Source: Flavobacterium sp. ACN6 (GTDB taxonomy: Bacteria; Bacteroidota; Bacteroidia; Flavobacteriales; Flavobacteriaceae). Taken from it: a stretch of DNA of 64,000 bases. The position numbers were made by a program, and so were the translations under genes. Below are positions 35,983-44,420 of the stretch, one piece after another (the stretch's first letter is position 1; every line of letters starts with the position of its first letter). The stretch is taken from NCBI RefSeq assembly GCF_002304005.1, contig NZ_MRCQ01000001.1, positions 496,001 to 560,000 on the forward strand. The letters run 5' to 3'. Below the pieces are notes generated by a model. It worked only from the letters and a program-made list of their open reading frames with translations. It searched no databases and was not told the DNA's origin.

Positions 35983-36306
35983 TTATGCTATTTGAGGTGG
36001 CTGCCAAATACTTCCGTAGAAATTGGAAGTAAAAACAGAATTATAACTTGGTAAAGATTTTAAAATGAGATTGTAAGCTACAGGAAAATCAAAACTTACA
36101 GCAGATTGGTAACTTAAAACCTGTGCTCCGCAGCAATTGCAGGCACAAAATGGAGAACATAAATCGTTGTCTTTATTATGAGAATGGTTTTCTTCTGATG
36201 AAAATTGAGCTGTTTTATGCATAGCACTATTCACTTCCATGTCTGCGCAGGGCATATTTGAAAGTGCCATCAAGTAAATTGACATTAGTATTGCTATCCA
36301 TTTCAT
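35983..36306 (-). CDS. DUF6660-like small Cys/His-rich exported protein
   Basis: 107 residues with an N-terminal signal ('MKWIAILMSIYLMALSNMPC'). The middle is His-rich ('EENHSHNKDNDLCSPFCACN', about 39-58), a Cys cluster of form CxxxCxCxCC follows, and the end is 'IWQPPQIA'. This pattern matches the small DUF6660-type peptides placed beside Czc/Cus-type pumps in Bacteroidota. It probably binds metal in the periplasm. It sits just upstream of czcA on the same strand, separated by about 300 nt of repeats. Confidence 0.7.
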   Translation of the reverse strand: MKWIAILMSIYLMALSNMPCADMEVNSAMHKTAQFSSEENHSHNKDNDLCSPFCACNCCGAQVLSYQSAVSFDFPVAYNLILKSLPSYNSVFTSNFYGSIWQPPQIA

Positions 36307-36541
36307 GACTGTAAAAATAGTACATTATTCCTTTCGTTAGAAAAAATATTATAAATCACTGATTATAAATTACTTTTATTTAAAAATAATTCTCACCAAA
36401 AGAATTTTTAGTTAACTTTAACACTAATAAACATATATTCTATACTCCAGTAAGTCAAAAGATAAGCCGAAATTCCCTCAGAATACATTAGTACATCATT
36501 ATTTCAAGCAGTTTTATTTAATCAATTCAACACTCTAATCA

Positions 36542-37663
36542 ATGAAATGTAAAAAACTAATATCAGCCTTTTTCTTATTATTTAGTGTTCCGTTTTTCGG
36601 TCAAGTCTATACCGATAAAATCGTAGGAGAAAAAAATCAAGTACTTAAAGACAGTTTAAAAATCGAAGATTATCCGTATGCCCTGCCCATCTGGGGAGAA
36701 AAAGTTGCCCAAAAAGGTTATAATCTTCCCTATTCTGCCGGATTGTCTATAAATTATTTTTGGCAGGATTCTCAAATAAATATAAATGACTTGGAAGTGG
36801 GATTTAATAATGGTCCGCTTTATAATTTAGATGAAATTGTTCGTTTTGATAAATCTTCTGTAGAAGCTGGTGCCTTAACTATCAGACCAGATATATGGCT
36901 GCTTCCATTTTTAAATATCTATGGTATTTTTGGTAAAGCAAATACTGCAACAAAAATTAATGCGGGTATTTGGGTTCCAGATGCTGATAATAATTGGTCT
37001 CAGGTAGCTTCATTCAGCACTAAAGCGAATTTTAATGCCACTACTTTTGGATTTGGAATGACTCCCACAATTGGAATTGGCGGGGGCTGGCTGGCATTAG
37101 ATATGAATATGGCCTGGACCGATATTAGTTCGCTGGACAAACCTGCCTTTTCGTATGTCTTTGGACCTCGTTTGGGAAAAACATTTAAATTTCATAAAAA
37201 AGATGAAAACATTGCTTTTTGGGTTGGAGGTTTCAGAGTTCATATTTCAGGAGATACCAATGGAAATATTCCTTTATCAGATATATTTGATCTAACTAAT
37301 GCACAGACAAAAGTGGATGATGGACTGACAAAAGTTTCTGAAAACCAAACAAGTGTCGATAATTGGTGGAATGGGTTAACTCCTGCACAACAGGCAAATC
37401 CCGTAAATACGGCCAAACATGATACTGCAAACCGTGCGCTGGAACGAGCTGGAACTTTCCTAACAACTTTAGACGGAGCTTTGAGTACGGCGGAATCTTC
37501 ATCAGTGCAATACTCTCTTCAGAAAGCTCCAAAAGATATGTGGAACTTTATTATGGGAACTCAATATCAATACAATAAACATATAATGTTTAGGTTTGAA
37601 GCTGGTTTTTTAGGAAGCCGCACACAATTTTTAGGTGGTCTTCAATATCGTTTTAGACTTTAA
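36542..37663 (+). CDS. Outer-membrane beta-barrel protein, unrecognised family
   Basis: 373 residues with a signal peptide (about 1-20, 'FLLFSVPFFGQ'). The mature protein is rich in alternating aromatic/glycine strands ('TFGFGMTPTIGIGGGWLALD', about 176-195) and ends with an arginine-phenylalanine strand ('LGGLQYRFRL'), as outer-membrane barrels do. A helical, Gln/Thr-rich insert (about 250-320) interrupts the barrel. The function is unknown. It is followed 9 nt later by a second barrel gene, so they are co-transcribed. It is separated from the metal-efflux genes by a divergent promoter region. Confidence 0.65.
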   Translation: MKCKKLISAFFLLFSVPFFGQVYTDKIVGEKNQVLKDSLKIEDYPYALPIWGEKVAQKGYNLPYSAGLSINYFWQDSQININDLEVGFNNGPLYNLDEIVRFDKSSVEAGALTIRPDIWLLPFLNIYGIFGKANTATKINAGIWVPDADNNWSQVASFSTKANFNATTFGFGMTPTIGIGGGWLALDMNMAWTDISSLDKPAFSYVFGPRLGKTFKFHKKDENIAFWVGGFRVHISGDTNGNIPLSDIFDLTNAQTKVDDGLTKVSENQTSVDNWWNGLTPAQQANPVNTAKHDTANRALERAGTFLTTLDGALSTAESSSVQYSLQKAPKDMWNFIMGTQYQYNKHIMFRFEAGFLGSRTQFLGGLQYRFRL

Positions 37664-37672
37664 TCTGGTACT

Positions 37673-38434
37673 ATGAAAAAGGGTTTACTATTACTAATTA
37701 TGCTCTTGAGCATGGCTTCTGTACGTTCTCAGGTTTTAATTTCCTTAATTTTTGGAGACAAACTTAATTCTCCTTTTTTAGAGTTTGGTCTCGAAGGCGG
37801 TATTAATCTTTCGGATATATCTGATCTTAATAGTTCAGGAACTAATCCTGGTTTTAATCTTGGGTTTTACTTTGATATTAGATCCAGACAAAATCCCGCG
37901 TGGATGATTAATACAGGCGTAATCGTTAAATCGCCAATGGGTGCACGGCATATTCCTGTTTATTCTTTAGAGGATGTAAACTTGGATAATACTTTTGAAG
38001 GCGGAAGTGTAAATCGGGAAATTCGTTATTTTAATGTTCCTATTTTAATTAAACACCAATTTAAAAATAGAATATATGTCAAAGCTGGACCTCAATTAGG
38101 ATTGCTGGCTTCTGCTTTTGATGAATTTACAAACAAGATTAATGATAACGATGTTACATATAAGAAAAAAATCAGAGATCAGATTCGGGTTATAGATGCA
38201 GGAATCGCTTTAGGAACGGGCTATCATATGAATGTTGGCAACGGATTAAATGTTACCGTTCAATACTATTACGGATTAGTTCCTGTTCTGAAAGGTGATG
38301 GTCCAAACGTCTACAACCGTTCTTTATACTTAACAGCAGGAATTCCAATTGGAAAAGGAAAAGCTGCACAAAGAAGAGCTGAAAAAGATGCCGAAATGAA
38401 TAAAGTTATATTGCCTGAAGATGAAAAAAAATAA
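37673..38434 (+). CDS. Outer membrane beta-barrel (PorT-like) protein
   Basis: 253 residues with a signal peptide (about 1-19) and a compact barrel recognisable from 'FGLEGGINLSDISDLNSSG' (about 38-56), 'FNLGFYFDIR' and 'YVKAGPQLGLLAS'. These are typical of the PorT/OMP_b-brl_2 type barrels of Bacteroidota. It has a charged C-terminal tail ('RRAEKDAEMNK', 'PEDEKK') beyond the barrel. It is co-transcribed with the preceding barrel gene; specific role unknown. Confidence 0.75.
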   Translation: MKKGLLLLIMLLSMASVRSQVLISLIFGDKLNSPFLEFGLEGGINLSDISDLNSSGTNPGFNLGFYFDIRSRQNPAWMINTGVIVKSPMGARHIPVYSLEDVNLDNTFEGGSVNREIRYFNVPILIKHQFKNRIYVKAGPQLGLLASAFDEFTNKINDNDVTYKKKIRDQIRVIDAGIALGTGYHMNVGNGLNVTVQYYYGLVPVLKGDGPNVYNRSLYLTAGIPIGKGKAAQRRAEKDAEMNKVILPEDEKK

Positions 38435-38491
38435 ATTATTTTATTTTCGGTATAGTTAAAGAAAGGCATTTCGAATTAAATATCAAATTTC

Positions 38492-38988
38492 GCTCCGCTG
38501 GAGCTATTGCTGATTTTACAAAATATTTCTATAAATATTTCGTCCCTATGGGACTAACCTTAATTGGATGATTTTAGTAATTATTAATACAAATACTTCT
38601 TCCTTTTCGGAGTAACTTTCTAATCCATATAAATAAAAAGTTTTAGATAAATTATATTATATATAATTTATCTAATTATCTCTACAAATATTTTGTTCTT
38701 TGAGAATAATTATAGATCGCTATTTCAAAACCGAAAAGCTTTAGAGAAGGTATATTATATATAATTCATCTAATTATCTCTACAAATATTTGGTTCTTTG
38801 AGAATAATTATAGATTACTATTTCAAAATCGAAAAGCTTTAGAGAAGGTATATTATATATAATTCATCTAATTATTTCTTATTTTGTTCTTTGAGAATAA
38901 TTCTAGATCGCTATTAACCGAAAAGCTTCAGAGAAGCGAAATATTTATAGCATAATTTATCTAATTATAAATAAAGTCCCGGAGGGAC
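38492..38988. repeat. Short hairpins and a 98-bp tandem repeat
   Basis: Small hairpins GCTCCGCTGGAGC (38492-38504), GTCCCTATGGGAC (38542-38554) and GTCCCGGAGGGAC (38976-38988) bracket a three-copy tandem repeat. Its units start at about 38656, 38754 and 38852 (period 98), each containing TATTATATATAATT, TTCTTTGAGAATAATT and GAAAAGCTTTAGAGAAG. No gene is present between 38435 and 39046. Confidence 0.85.
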
Positions 38989-39046
38989 GACATATCGTTT
39001 ATTTTTAAAATCTTTTGAGGATTTTTCAAAATCGCCGTGAATGAAA

Positions 39047-39643
39047 TTACTCAGCAGCTTCTTTATTTATCTTAGTTATAAATTCAAGTATTTCTTCCGT
39101 ATTCAAAACAAAATCGGGATTGGTGTGTAAAATCGCATTATTTGGCATGAAAGACATTTCTGCTGAAAGCGGATTTTGAACCACCGTTTTTCCACCCGCG
39201 GCCTGAATCGCTTTTAACCCAACAGTTCCATCAGAATTAGAACCAGAAAGTAATATTCCGATTAGATGCGAGCCGTATATTTCGGCTGCAGATTCGAAAG
39301 AAACATCAATACTTGGTCTGCTGTAATTTATTTTTTCTGAAGTATCTAAGGAAAGTGTTTCGTCTTTTTCAAATAGTAAATGGTAATTCGAAGGTGCTAT
39401 ATAAATGAAACCCTTTTGCAGTTTTATTTTATCTTCAACTATTTTAACTTTTACTCCTGATCTTAAATTAATTAGATCTTCGAGCGTTTGTCCGTCCGAA
39501 TTTTTTCTGTGAACGATAATGACAATAGCAAAAGAAATTGAATTTTCTACGAAAGGCAAAATATGTAATAATACCTGCAAACTTCCCGCTGAACCTCCAA
39601 TTATGAGTACTTTACAATTTTCTATTATTTTATTTTTCTCCAT
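39047..39643 (-). CDS. cheB: CheB-type protein-glutamate methylesterase, catalytic domain only
   Basis: 198 residues covering only the CheB esterase domain. The expected catalytic triad is present: Ser18 in 'GGSAGS', His45 in 'VHRKNSDG', Asp138 in 'SGSNSDGT'. There is no receiver domain, so it is not directly controlled by phosphorylation in cis. It overlaps cheR by 19 nt and closes the signalling cluster. No chemoreceptor or CheW gene is in the window, so its target is more likely a kinase of this cluster than an MCP. Confidence 0.92.
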   Translation of the reverse strand: MEKNKIIENCKVLIIGGSAGSLQVLLHILPFVENSISFAIVIIVHRKNSDGQTLEDLINLRSGVKVKIVEDKIKLQKGFIYIAPSNYHLLFEKDETLSLDTSEKINYSRPSIDVSFESAAEIYGSHLIGILLSGSNSDGTVGLKAIQAAGGKTVVQNPLSAEMSFMPNNAILHTNPDFVLNTEEILEFITKINKEAAE

Positions 39644-40434
39644 ATTTTCTCTTTTTCAAACTGTTTGTATTTCGATGGAGAGATAGAATATTTGATTGTT
39701 TCTTTTGTTCCAAGTGCCAGAAAACCTAAGGTTGCAAGACTGTCATCAAAAAGATTTATAACTCTTTTTTGCAGATTATTATCAAAATAAATCAAAACAT
39801 TACGGCACAAAATAAGGTCAAACTCATTAAAAGAAGTGTCTGAAACCAAATTGTGCTGCGAAAAAACCATCTTTTCAGAAAGGCTTTCATTAAACTTTGC
39901 AAAACCATAATTGGCTATGTAATAATCTGAAAAGTCTTCTTGTCCGCCAGAATCTCTATAATTATCTGCATAATCTTTTATCATTCTAAGTGGAAAAATA
40001 CCGCTTTTTGCCGTTTCTAAAACCGTTGCATTAATATCTGTTGCATACAATATCGATTTATGCAATAAACCTGCTTCTTGCAGCATTATAGCCATCGAAT
40101 AGACTTCTTCGCCTGTAGAACATCCTGCATGCCAAATTCGGATAAATGGTTTTGTTCCCAATAAAGGCAGAATTTCTTTTCGAAGTGTCAAATAAAATGA
40201 CGGATCGCGAAACATTTCTGTAACATTGACCGTTATTTCATCGATCATTCTTTTACAGTATTCGGGATCTCTTCTGACTTTTGATAAAAACTCGTGAAAA
40301 TGCTTAAATCCATCTAAATAAAAAACTCTATTTACACGTCTTTTAAGTGAGGCTCTGGAATAGCTTCCAAAATCAAAACCGTAATATTCGTAAACTTCAT
40401 TTATAAGAGTTTCTAATTCAATATCTTCAATCAT
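39625..40434 (-). CDS. cheR: CheR-type protein-glutamate methyltransferase
   Basis: 269 residues. There is an N-terminal helical domain (about 1-75, 'GSYSRASLKRRVNRVF') and a SAM-binding domain (about 85-269). Motifs are 'IRIWHAGCSTGEEVYSMAI' (about 99-117), 'ILYATDIN' (about 130-137) and 'FDLILCRNVLIYFD' (about 210-223). It transfers methyl groups from S-adenosylmethionine to glutamates. It starts 8 nt after the stand-alone receiver gene and overlaps cheB, so all are one operon. Confidence 0.94.
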   Translation of the reverse strand: MIEDIELETLINEVYEYYGFDFGSYSRASLKRRVNRVFYLDGFKHFHEFLSKVRRDPEYCKRMIDEITVNVTEMFRDPSFYLTLRKEILPLLGTKPFIRIWHAGCSTGEEVYSMAIMLQEAGLLHKSILYATDINATVLETAKSGIFPLRMIKDYADNYRDSGGQEDFSDYYIANYGFAKFNESLSEKMVFSQHNLVSDTSFNEFDLILCRNVLIYFDNNLQKRVINLFDDSLATLGFLALGTKETIKYSISPSKYKQFEKEKIWRKIK

Positions 40435-40441
40435 AATTCAT

Positions 40442-40807
40442 TTAAATTTCACCCAAGATCTGTAATAATTTATCAACATCTACGGGTTTTGAGATATAGG
40501 CATCTGCCCCAGCCTCTATACATTTTTCTCTATCTCCTGCCATCGCCTGTGCGGTTACGGCAACTACAAAAGTAGCTTCTTGTGACGGAATTGCTTTTAT
40601 AAGCGGAATTGCCTCATAACCGTCCATTTCGGGCATCATCATGTCCATTAAAACAGCGTCTATTGAACTGTCATTTGCTAAAATTTTTAAAGCTTCTTCA
40701 GCACTTAAACAAGATAAACACTCAAAGGATTTTGCTTTTAAAGTATTTACTAAAGCAAAAATATTTCTAGAATCGTCATCTACAATCAATACTTTTTTCT
40801 TCTCCAT
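40442..40807 (-). CDS. Single-domain response regulator
   Basis: 121 residues, a receiver domain only. The acidic pocket is D10/D11 ('LIVDDD'), the phospho-acceptor is D55 in 'VLMDMMMPEMDGYEAI', the switch is Thr in 'VAVTAQAM', and Lys is in 'YISKPVDVDKLL'. It closely resembles the third receiver of the adjacent hybrid kinase, so it probably arose by duplication and competes for or relays the same phosphoryl group. It lies 18 nt after the kinase gene. Confidence 0.92.
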   Translation of the reverse strand: MEKKKVLIVDDDSRNIFALVNTLKAKSFECLSCLSAEEALKILANDSSIDAVLMDMMMPEMDGYEAIPLIKAIPSQEATFVVAVTAQAMAGDREKCIEAGADAYISKPVDVDKLLQILGEI

Positions 40808-40825
40808 TTACAGTATTTTTAAAGA

Positions 40826-43800
40826 TTAGATTTTATCATATAACCAAACTCGCAATAACGATAACAACTGATCTACATCGACAGGTTTTGTAATGTAATC
40901 CGAAGCTCCTGCTTTGATACATTTTTCTCTGTCGCCCGTCATTGCTTTGGCTGTTACAGCAATTACTGCTAAGTTAAGAAATTTAGGATTACTTCTGATC
41001 TTTTCTGCTGTTTCGTAACCATCCATATTTGGCATCATCATATCTAACAATACAACATCTGTATCTGGGTTTTCATCTAAAATCTTGATCGCTTCTTTTC
41101 CGTCAAAAGCCGTAATAACCGTCATTTTAAATGCTTCTAAAGCTTTAGAAAGCGAATAAATATTACGAACATCGTCATCAACAATTAATACTTTTTTCTC
41201 GAATAGAATATTGTTTAATGAATTCAGTTTTTTGTGGCTTTCTTTTTTGCTGTCTCCTTGTTTCTTTTCTTCTACTAAGTGAAGGAAAAGTGAGACTTCA
41301 TCCAGCATTCTTTGGTAAGAATGTGCCGTTTTCACGATAATAGAATCGGCGTATTTTCTAATTTTTAATTCTTCTTTAATCGACAAGCTTTTTCCTGTAA
41401 ATACAATTACCGGCAGATTCTCTAATCCTGGGCTTTTCTTAACGCCGTCTAGAATTTGATAAGCCTGTTTATCTGGAATTCCCATATCTAGGATTACACA
41501 GTCTACATCTTTATCAGTCAAAACCGTTAAACCCTCAGATACATCGCTTTTTATTTCTGAATTGATATTGTAAGTTTCTAAGAAATAAGCCAGTGCTTTT
41601 GCGTGCTGCGCATTATCCTCTATAATTAAAACCTTTTGAGATTCTTTGTTGATGATATGTTCAATTCGCATAAAAACTTCTGGAATTCTATCAAAAGCAA
41701 CGGGTTTGTCTAAAAAATCTACCGCTCCTTTTAACAAACTTTCTTGTTTCAATTTATGCGAAGACATAATATGAACCGAAATATGTTTGGTATGAGAATG
41801 ATTTTTCAATTCTTCTAATACTTCCCAACCGCTCTTAATTGGCAATTCGATGTCAAGTAAAATTCCGACTGGTCTGTAGATTAAAGCAAAATTTAAAGCG
41901 TAATCTCCTCTTACCGCAACAACTCCTTTGTATCCTTTTTTCTGCGTAAAAGCCAATAATGATTTCGCAAAATTAATATCGTCTTCTACAATCAAGATTA
42001 CTTTATCTCCTTCGACAATTGAATCACGGTCATCTTCGATTTCTGCAGGAATAACTTCGCTGATGTATTTTGGTTTTACCTCTTTTTCTTCTGTTTCCTC
42101 TTCAATTACTTCTGCTTCTAAAATTTTATTTACTGAAATTTTATTGATCGCAAAACCTAATACTGGAAGACATAATGTAAAAGTACTTCCCTCGCTTACT
42201 TTACTATGCAGTGTAATTTCTCCTCGCAATAATTTAGCTAATTCTCGACTGATTGACAATCCTAAGCCTGTTCCGCCGTACTTACGTTTAGTTGAACCAT
42301 CGGCTTGTTGGAAAGCTTCAAAAATCAACGGCTGTTTGTCTAACGGAATTCCGATTCCGGTATCTTTTACAATGAAACAAATAACTTTATCATCATCTGT
42401 ATTCACTTTAATTTCGATACTAACGGTACCTTTTTCAGTAAATTTAATAGCATTTGAAATTAAATTTTTCAGAATCTGCTCCAAACGCATTTTGTCTGTT
42501 TTAATGACAATTGGTGCATCTTTAGTTATAATTTCGAAATTGATTCCTTTTTCTTTAGCAACAAGATAAAATAAATTATGAAGGTTGTCTGTAATTTCTT
42601 TAGTCGAAACATCCAAGAATTCTAAATCCATTTTACCCGCTTCAATCTTAGATAAATCAAGAATTTCGTCGATTAATCCTAATAAGCTGTTTCCTGAACT
42701 CTGGATTACTTTAGCAAATTCAATTTCTTCATTGATCATTGTTTTGTTGTTATTTTCAGACAACAAACGGCTCAATAGTAAAATCGAATTTAAAGGTGTT
42801 CTTAATTCGTGTGACATATTAGCCAAAAACTCCGATTTATAACGTGTAGTTAATTCTAAAGCTTCTGATTTTTTCTGAATTTCTGTATTTTTTTCTTCCA
42901 ATAAAACACTTCTTTCGGACAGCTCTTCATTGGTTTGTTCCAATTCTTCCTGCTGTACGCGAAGTTCTTCCTCAGAAGCTTGTAATTTTTCAGTTTGTGC
43001 TTCTAATTCTGCGTTTATAGCTTCTAGTTCGCTATGTTGAATTTGAAGTTCTTCAGACTGTGATTTGGTTTCTTCCAAGAGTTCCATCACTCTTTTACGG
43101 TTCTGAGTTGCTTTTAAGGCAATTCCGATATTATTGGAAACCATGTTCAAAAATTCCAGCTGTAGTAGAGAGAATCCGTAAATGCTGGCTAATTCTACAG
43201 CTCCTTCTACTTTAAAATCTAGTAATGGAACCGCAACAATATGTGTTGGTTTAATTTGCCCTAAAGCATAATTTATCTGAATATCATCTGGAGATAATGT
43301 TTTCAATTCCAACATTTTTCCAGAAGTTATGGCCTGACCAATCAAGCCTTCGCCTTTTTTGATTCGTTCTCTATTTTTACTTGGAATATAGCTGTATCCA
43401 CCAGAAACAGTCAATTCTTCTCCATCTATAACATATAAAACCCCAGCGCTGCTATTGGTATATTGGCATAAAAATTCAATTACGTCTTTTGATAATTTCT
43501 GAATCGTTTTTTCACCCAGCATTTTATCATTTAAAGAAGCAATACCTGTTTGCAACCATTCTTTTTGGGATAATAACTCGAAAGAATCTTTTAACGAATC
43601 TTTCATATTATGAATCGAAGCACCCAATGCGCCTAAAGTGTCCGATTTTTTATCATCAATCTGAACATCATAATTCCCAGCAGAAATTTGTGTTGCAATT
43701 CCGCTGATTACTTCTAATCTCTCGGCAGTTTCAACATCTTTGCGCTCTAATTCTTTTTGTAAAAGCGCTCTTTCATTATGATCTTTTAGAATTCTTGCAA

Positions 43801-44392
43801 AAAATACAACTGTAATAATCATTGCAATTATAAAAGCAACAATAATTAAAACAAAACTGTAGTTCCCATATCGTTCCGAATTTGCGATACGTTCTTTTAG
43901 CAGAACTTGTTCGCTTTTTTCAATACTTTTAAATTTGCTGCGAAGTTCGTCCATCATCTTCTTACCTTCTTGAAGATCAAAGGTAACATTCGCGCCTCCT
44001 AGCTGTTTTTTTACAACTTGATTGTGAAGATATTTGAAAAAATTAGCACGAAGCGGTTTTAACTCATTTAGTCTTTTTTGCTGTGCAGGATTATCAACAG
44101 TTAATTCATCCAACTTTTCAAAATAAGTATTAACTTCTTTTTCTGCGTTGTAATGTTCTTCTAAATACTCTTTATTACCACTAATTAAATACCCCCGCAT
44201 ACTCGTTTGAGCATCTGTGATAATAGATGAAGCAGTATTTAAATTATAAATAACATCCTGCGTATGGTTGACCCAGGCATTGCTGTCAAGAAGACTTTTT
44301 ATACTTAAAAAAGATGCAGTCGAACTAATCATTAAAATCAGCAGGGAAATCGACGAACTGATTAGTAAATTTCTTTTAAAATTACTGTCCAT
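40826..44392 (-). CDS. CHASE3-HAMP-GAF hybrid histidine kinase with three receiver domains
   Basis: 1188 residues. Order: TM1 (about 10-30), periplasmic CHASE3-like helical sensor (about 40-175, 'TSMRGYLISGNKEYLE'), TM2 (about 177-198), HAMP (about 200-270), GAF (about 285-430), a long Glu/Gln-rich coiled coil (about 435-515), HisKA with 'MSHELRTPLNS', HATPase ('KFTEKGTVSI', 'DTGIGI', 'GTGLGLSI'), then REC1 (about 800-915), REC2 (about 925-1040) and REC3 (about 1065-1185). Each receiver keeps its phospho-Asp ('LLDIELP', 'ILDMGIP', 'LLDMMMP'). The coiled coil has repeated EEL/QEEL pairs like methylation helices. It is in an operon with a receiver, CheR and CheB. Confidence 0.93.
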   Translation of the reverse strand: MDSNFKRNLLISSSISLLILMISSTASFLSIKSLLDSNAWVNHTQDVIYNLNTASSIITDAQTSMRGYLISGNKEYLEEHYNAEKEVNTYFEKLDELTVDNPAQQKRLNELKPLRANFFKYLHNQVVKKQLGGANVTFDLQEGKKMMDELRSKFKSIEKSEQVLLKERIANSERYGNYSFVLIIVAFIIAMIITVVFFARILKDHNERALLQKELERKDVETAERLEVISGIATQISAGNYDVQIDDKKSDTLGALGASIHNMKDSLKDSFELLSQKEWLQTGIASLNDKMLGEKTIQKLSKDVIEFLCQYTNSSAGVLYVIDGEELTVSGGYSYIPSKNRERIKKGEGLIGQAITSGKMLELKTLSPDDIQINYALGQIKPTHIVAVPLLDFKVEGAVELASIYGFSLLQLEFLNMVSNNIGIALKATQNRKRVMELLEETKSQSEELQIQHSELEAINAELEAQTEKLQASEEELRVQQEELEQTNEELSERSVLLEEKNTEIQKKSEALELTTRYKSEFLANMSHELRTPLNSILLLSRLLSENNNKTMINEEIEFAKVIQSSGNSLLGLIDEILDLSKIEAGKMDLEFLDVSTKEITDNLHNLFYLVAKEKGINFEIITKDAPIVIKTDKMRLEQILKNLISNAIKFTEKGTVSIEIKVNTDDDKVICFIVKDTGIGIPLDKQPLIFEAFQQADGSTKRKYGGTGLGLSISRELAKLLRGEITLHSKVSEGSTFTLCLPVLGFAINKISVNKILEAEVIEEETEEKEVKPKYISEVIPAEIEDDRDSIVEGDKVILIVEDDINFAKSLLAFTQKKGYKGVVAVRGDYALNFALIYRPVGILLDIELPIKSGWEVLEELKNHSHTKHISVHIMSSHKLKQESLLKGAVDFLDKPVAFDRIPEVFMRIEHIINKESQKVLIIEDNAQHAKALAYFLETYNINSEIKSDVSEGLTVLTDKDVDCVILDMGIPDKQAYQILDGVKKSPGLENLPVIVFTGKSLSIKEELKIRKYADSIIVKTAHSYQRMLDEVSLFLHLVEEKKQGDSKKESHKKLNSLNNILFEKKVLIVDDDVRNIYSLSKALEAFKMTVITAFDGKEAIKILDENPDTDVVLLDMMMPNMDGYETAEKIRSNPKFLNLAVIAVTAKAMTGDREKCIKAGASDYITKPVDVDQLLSLLRVWLYDKI

Positions 44393-44420
44393 ATAAATTC
44401 TGTACTATTTTGTTTATTGG

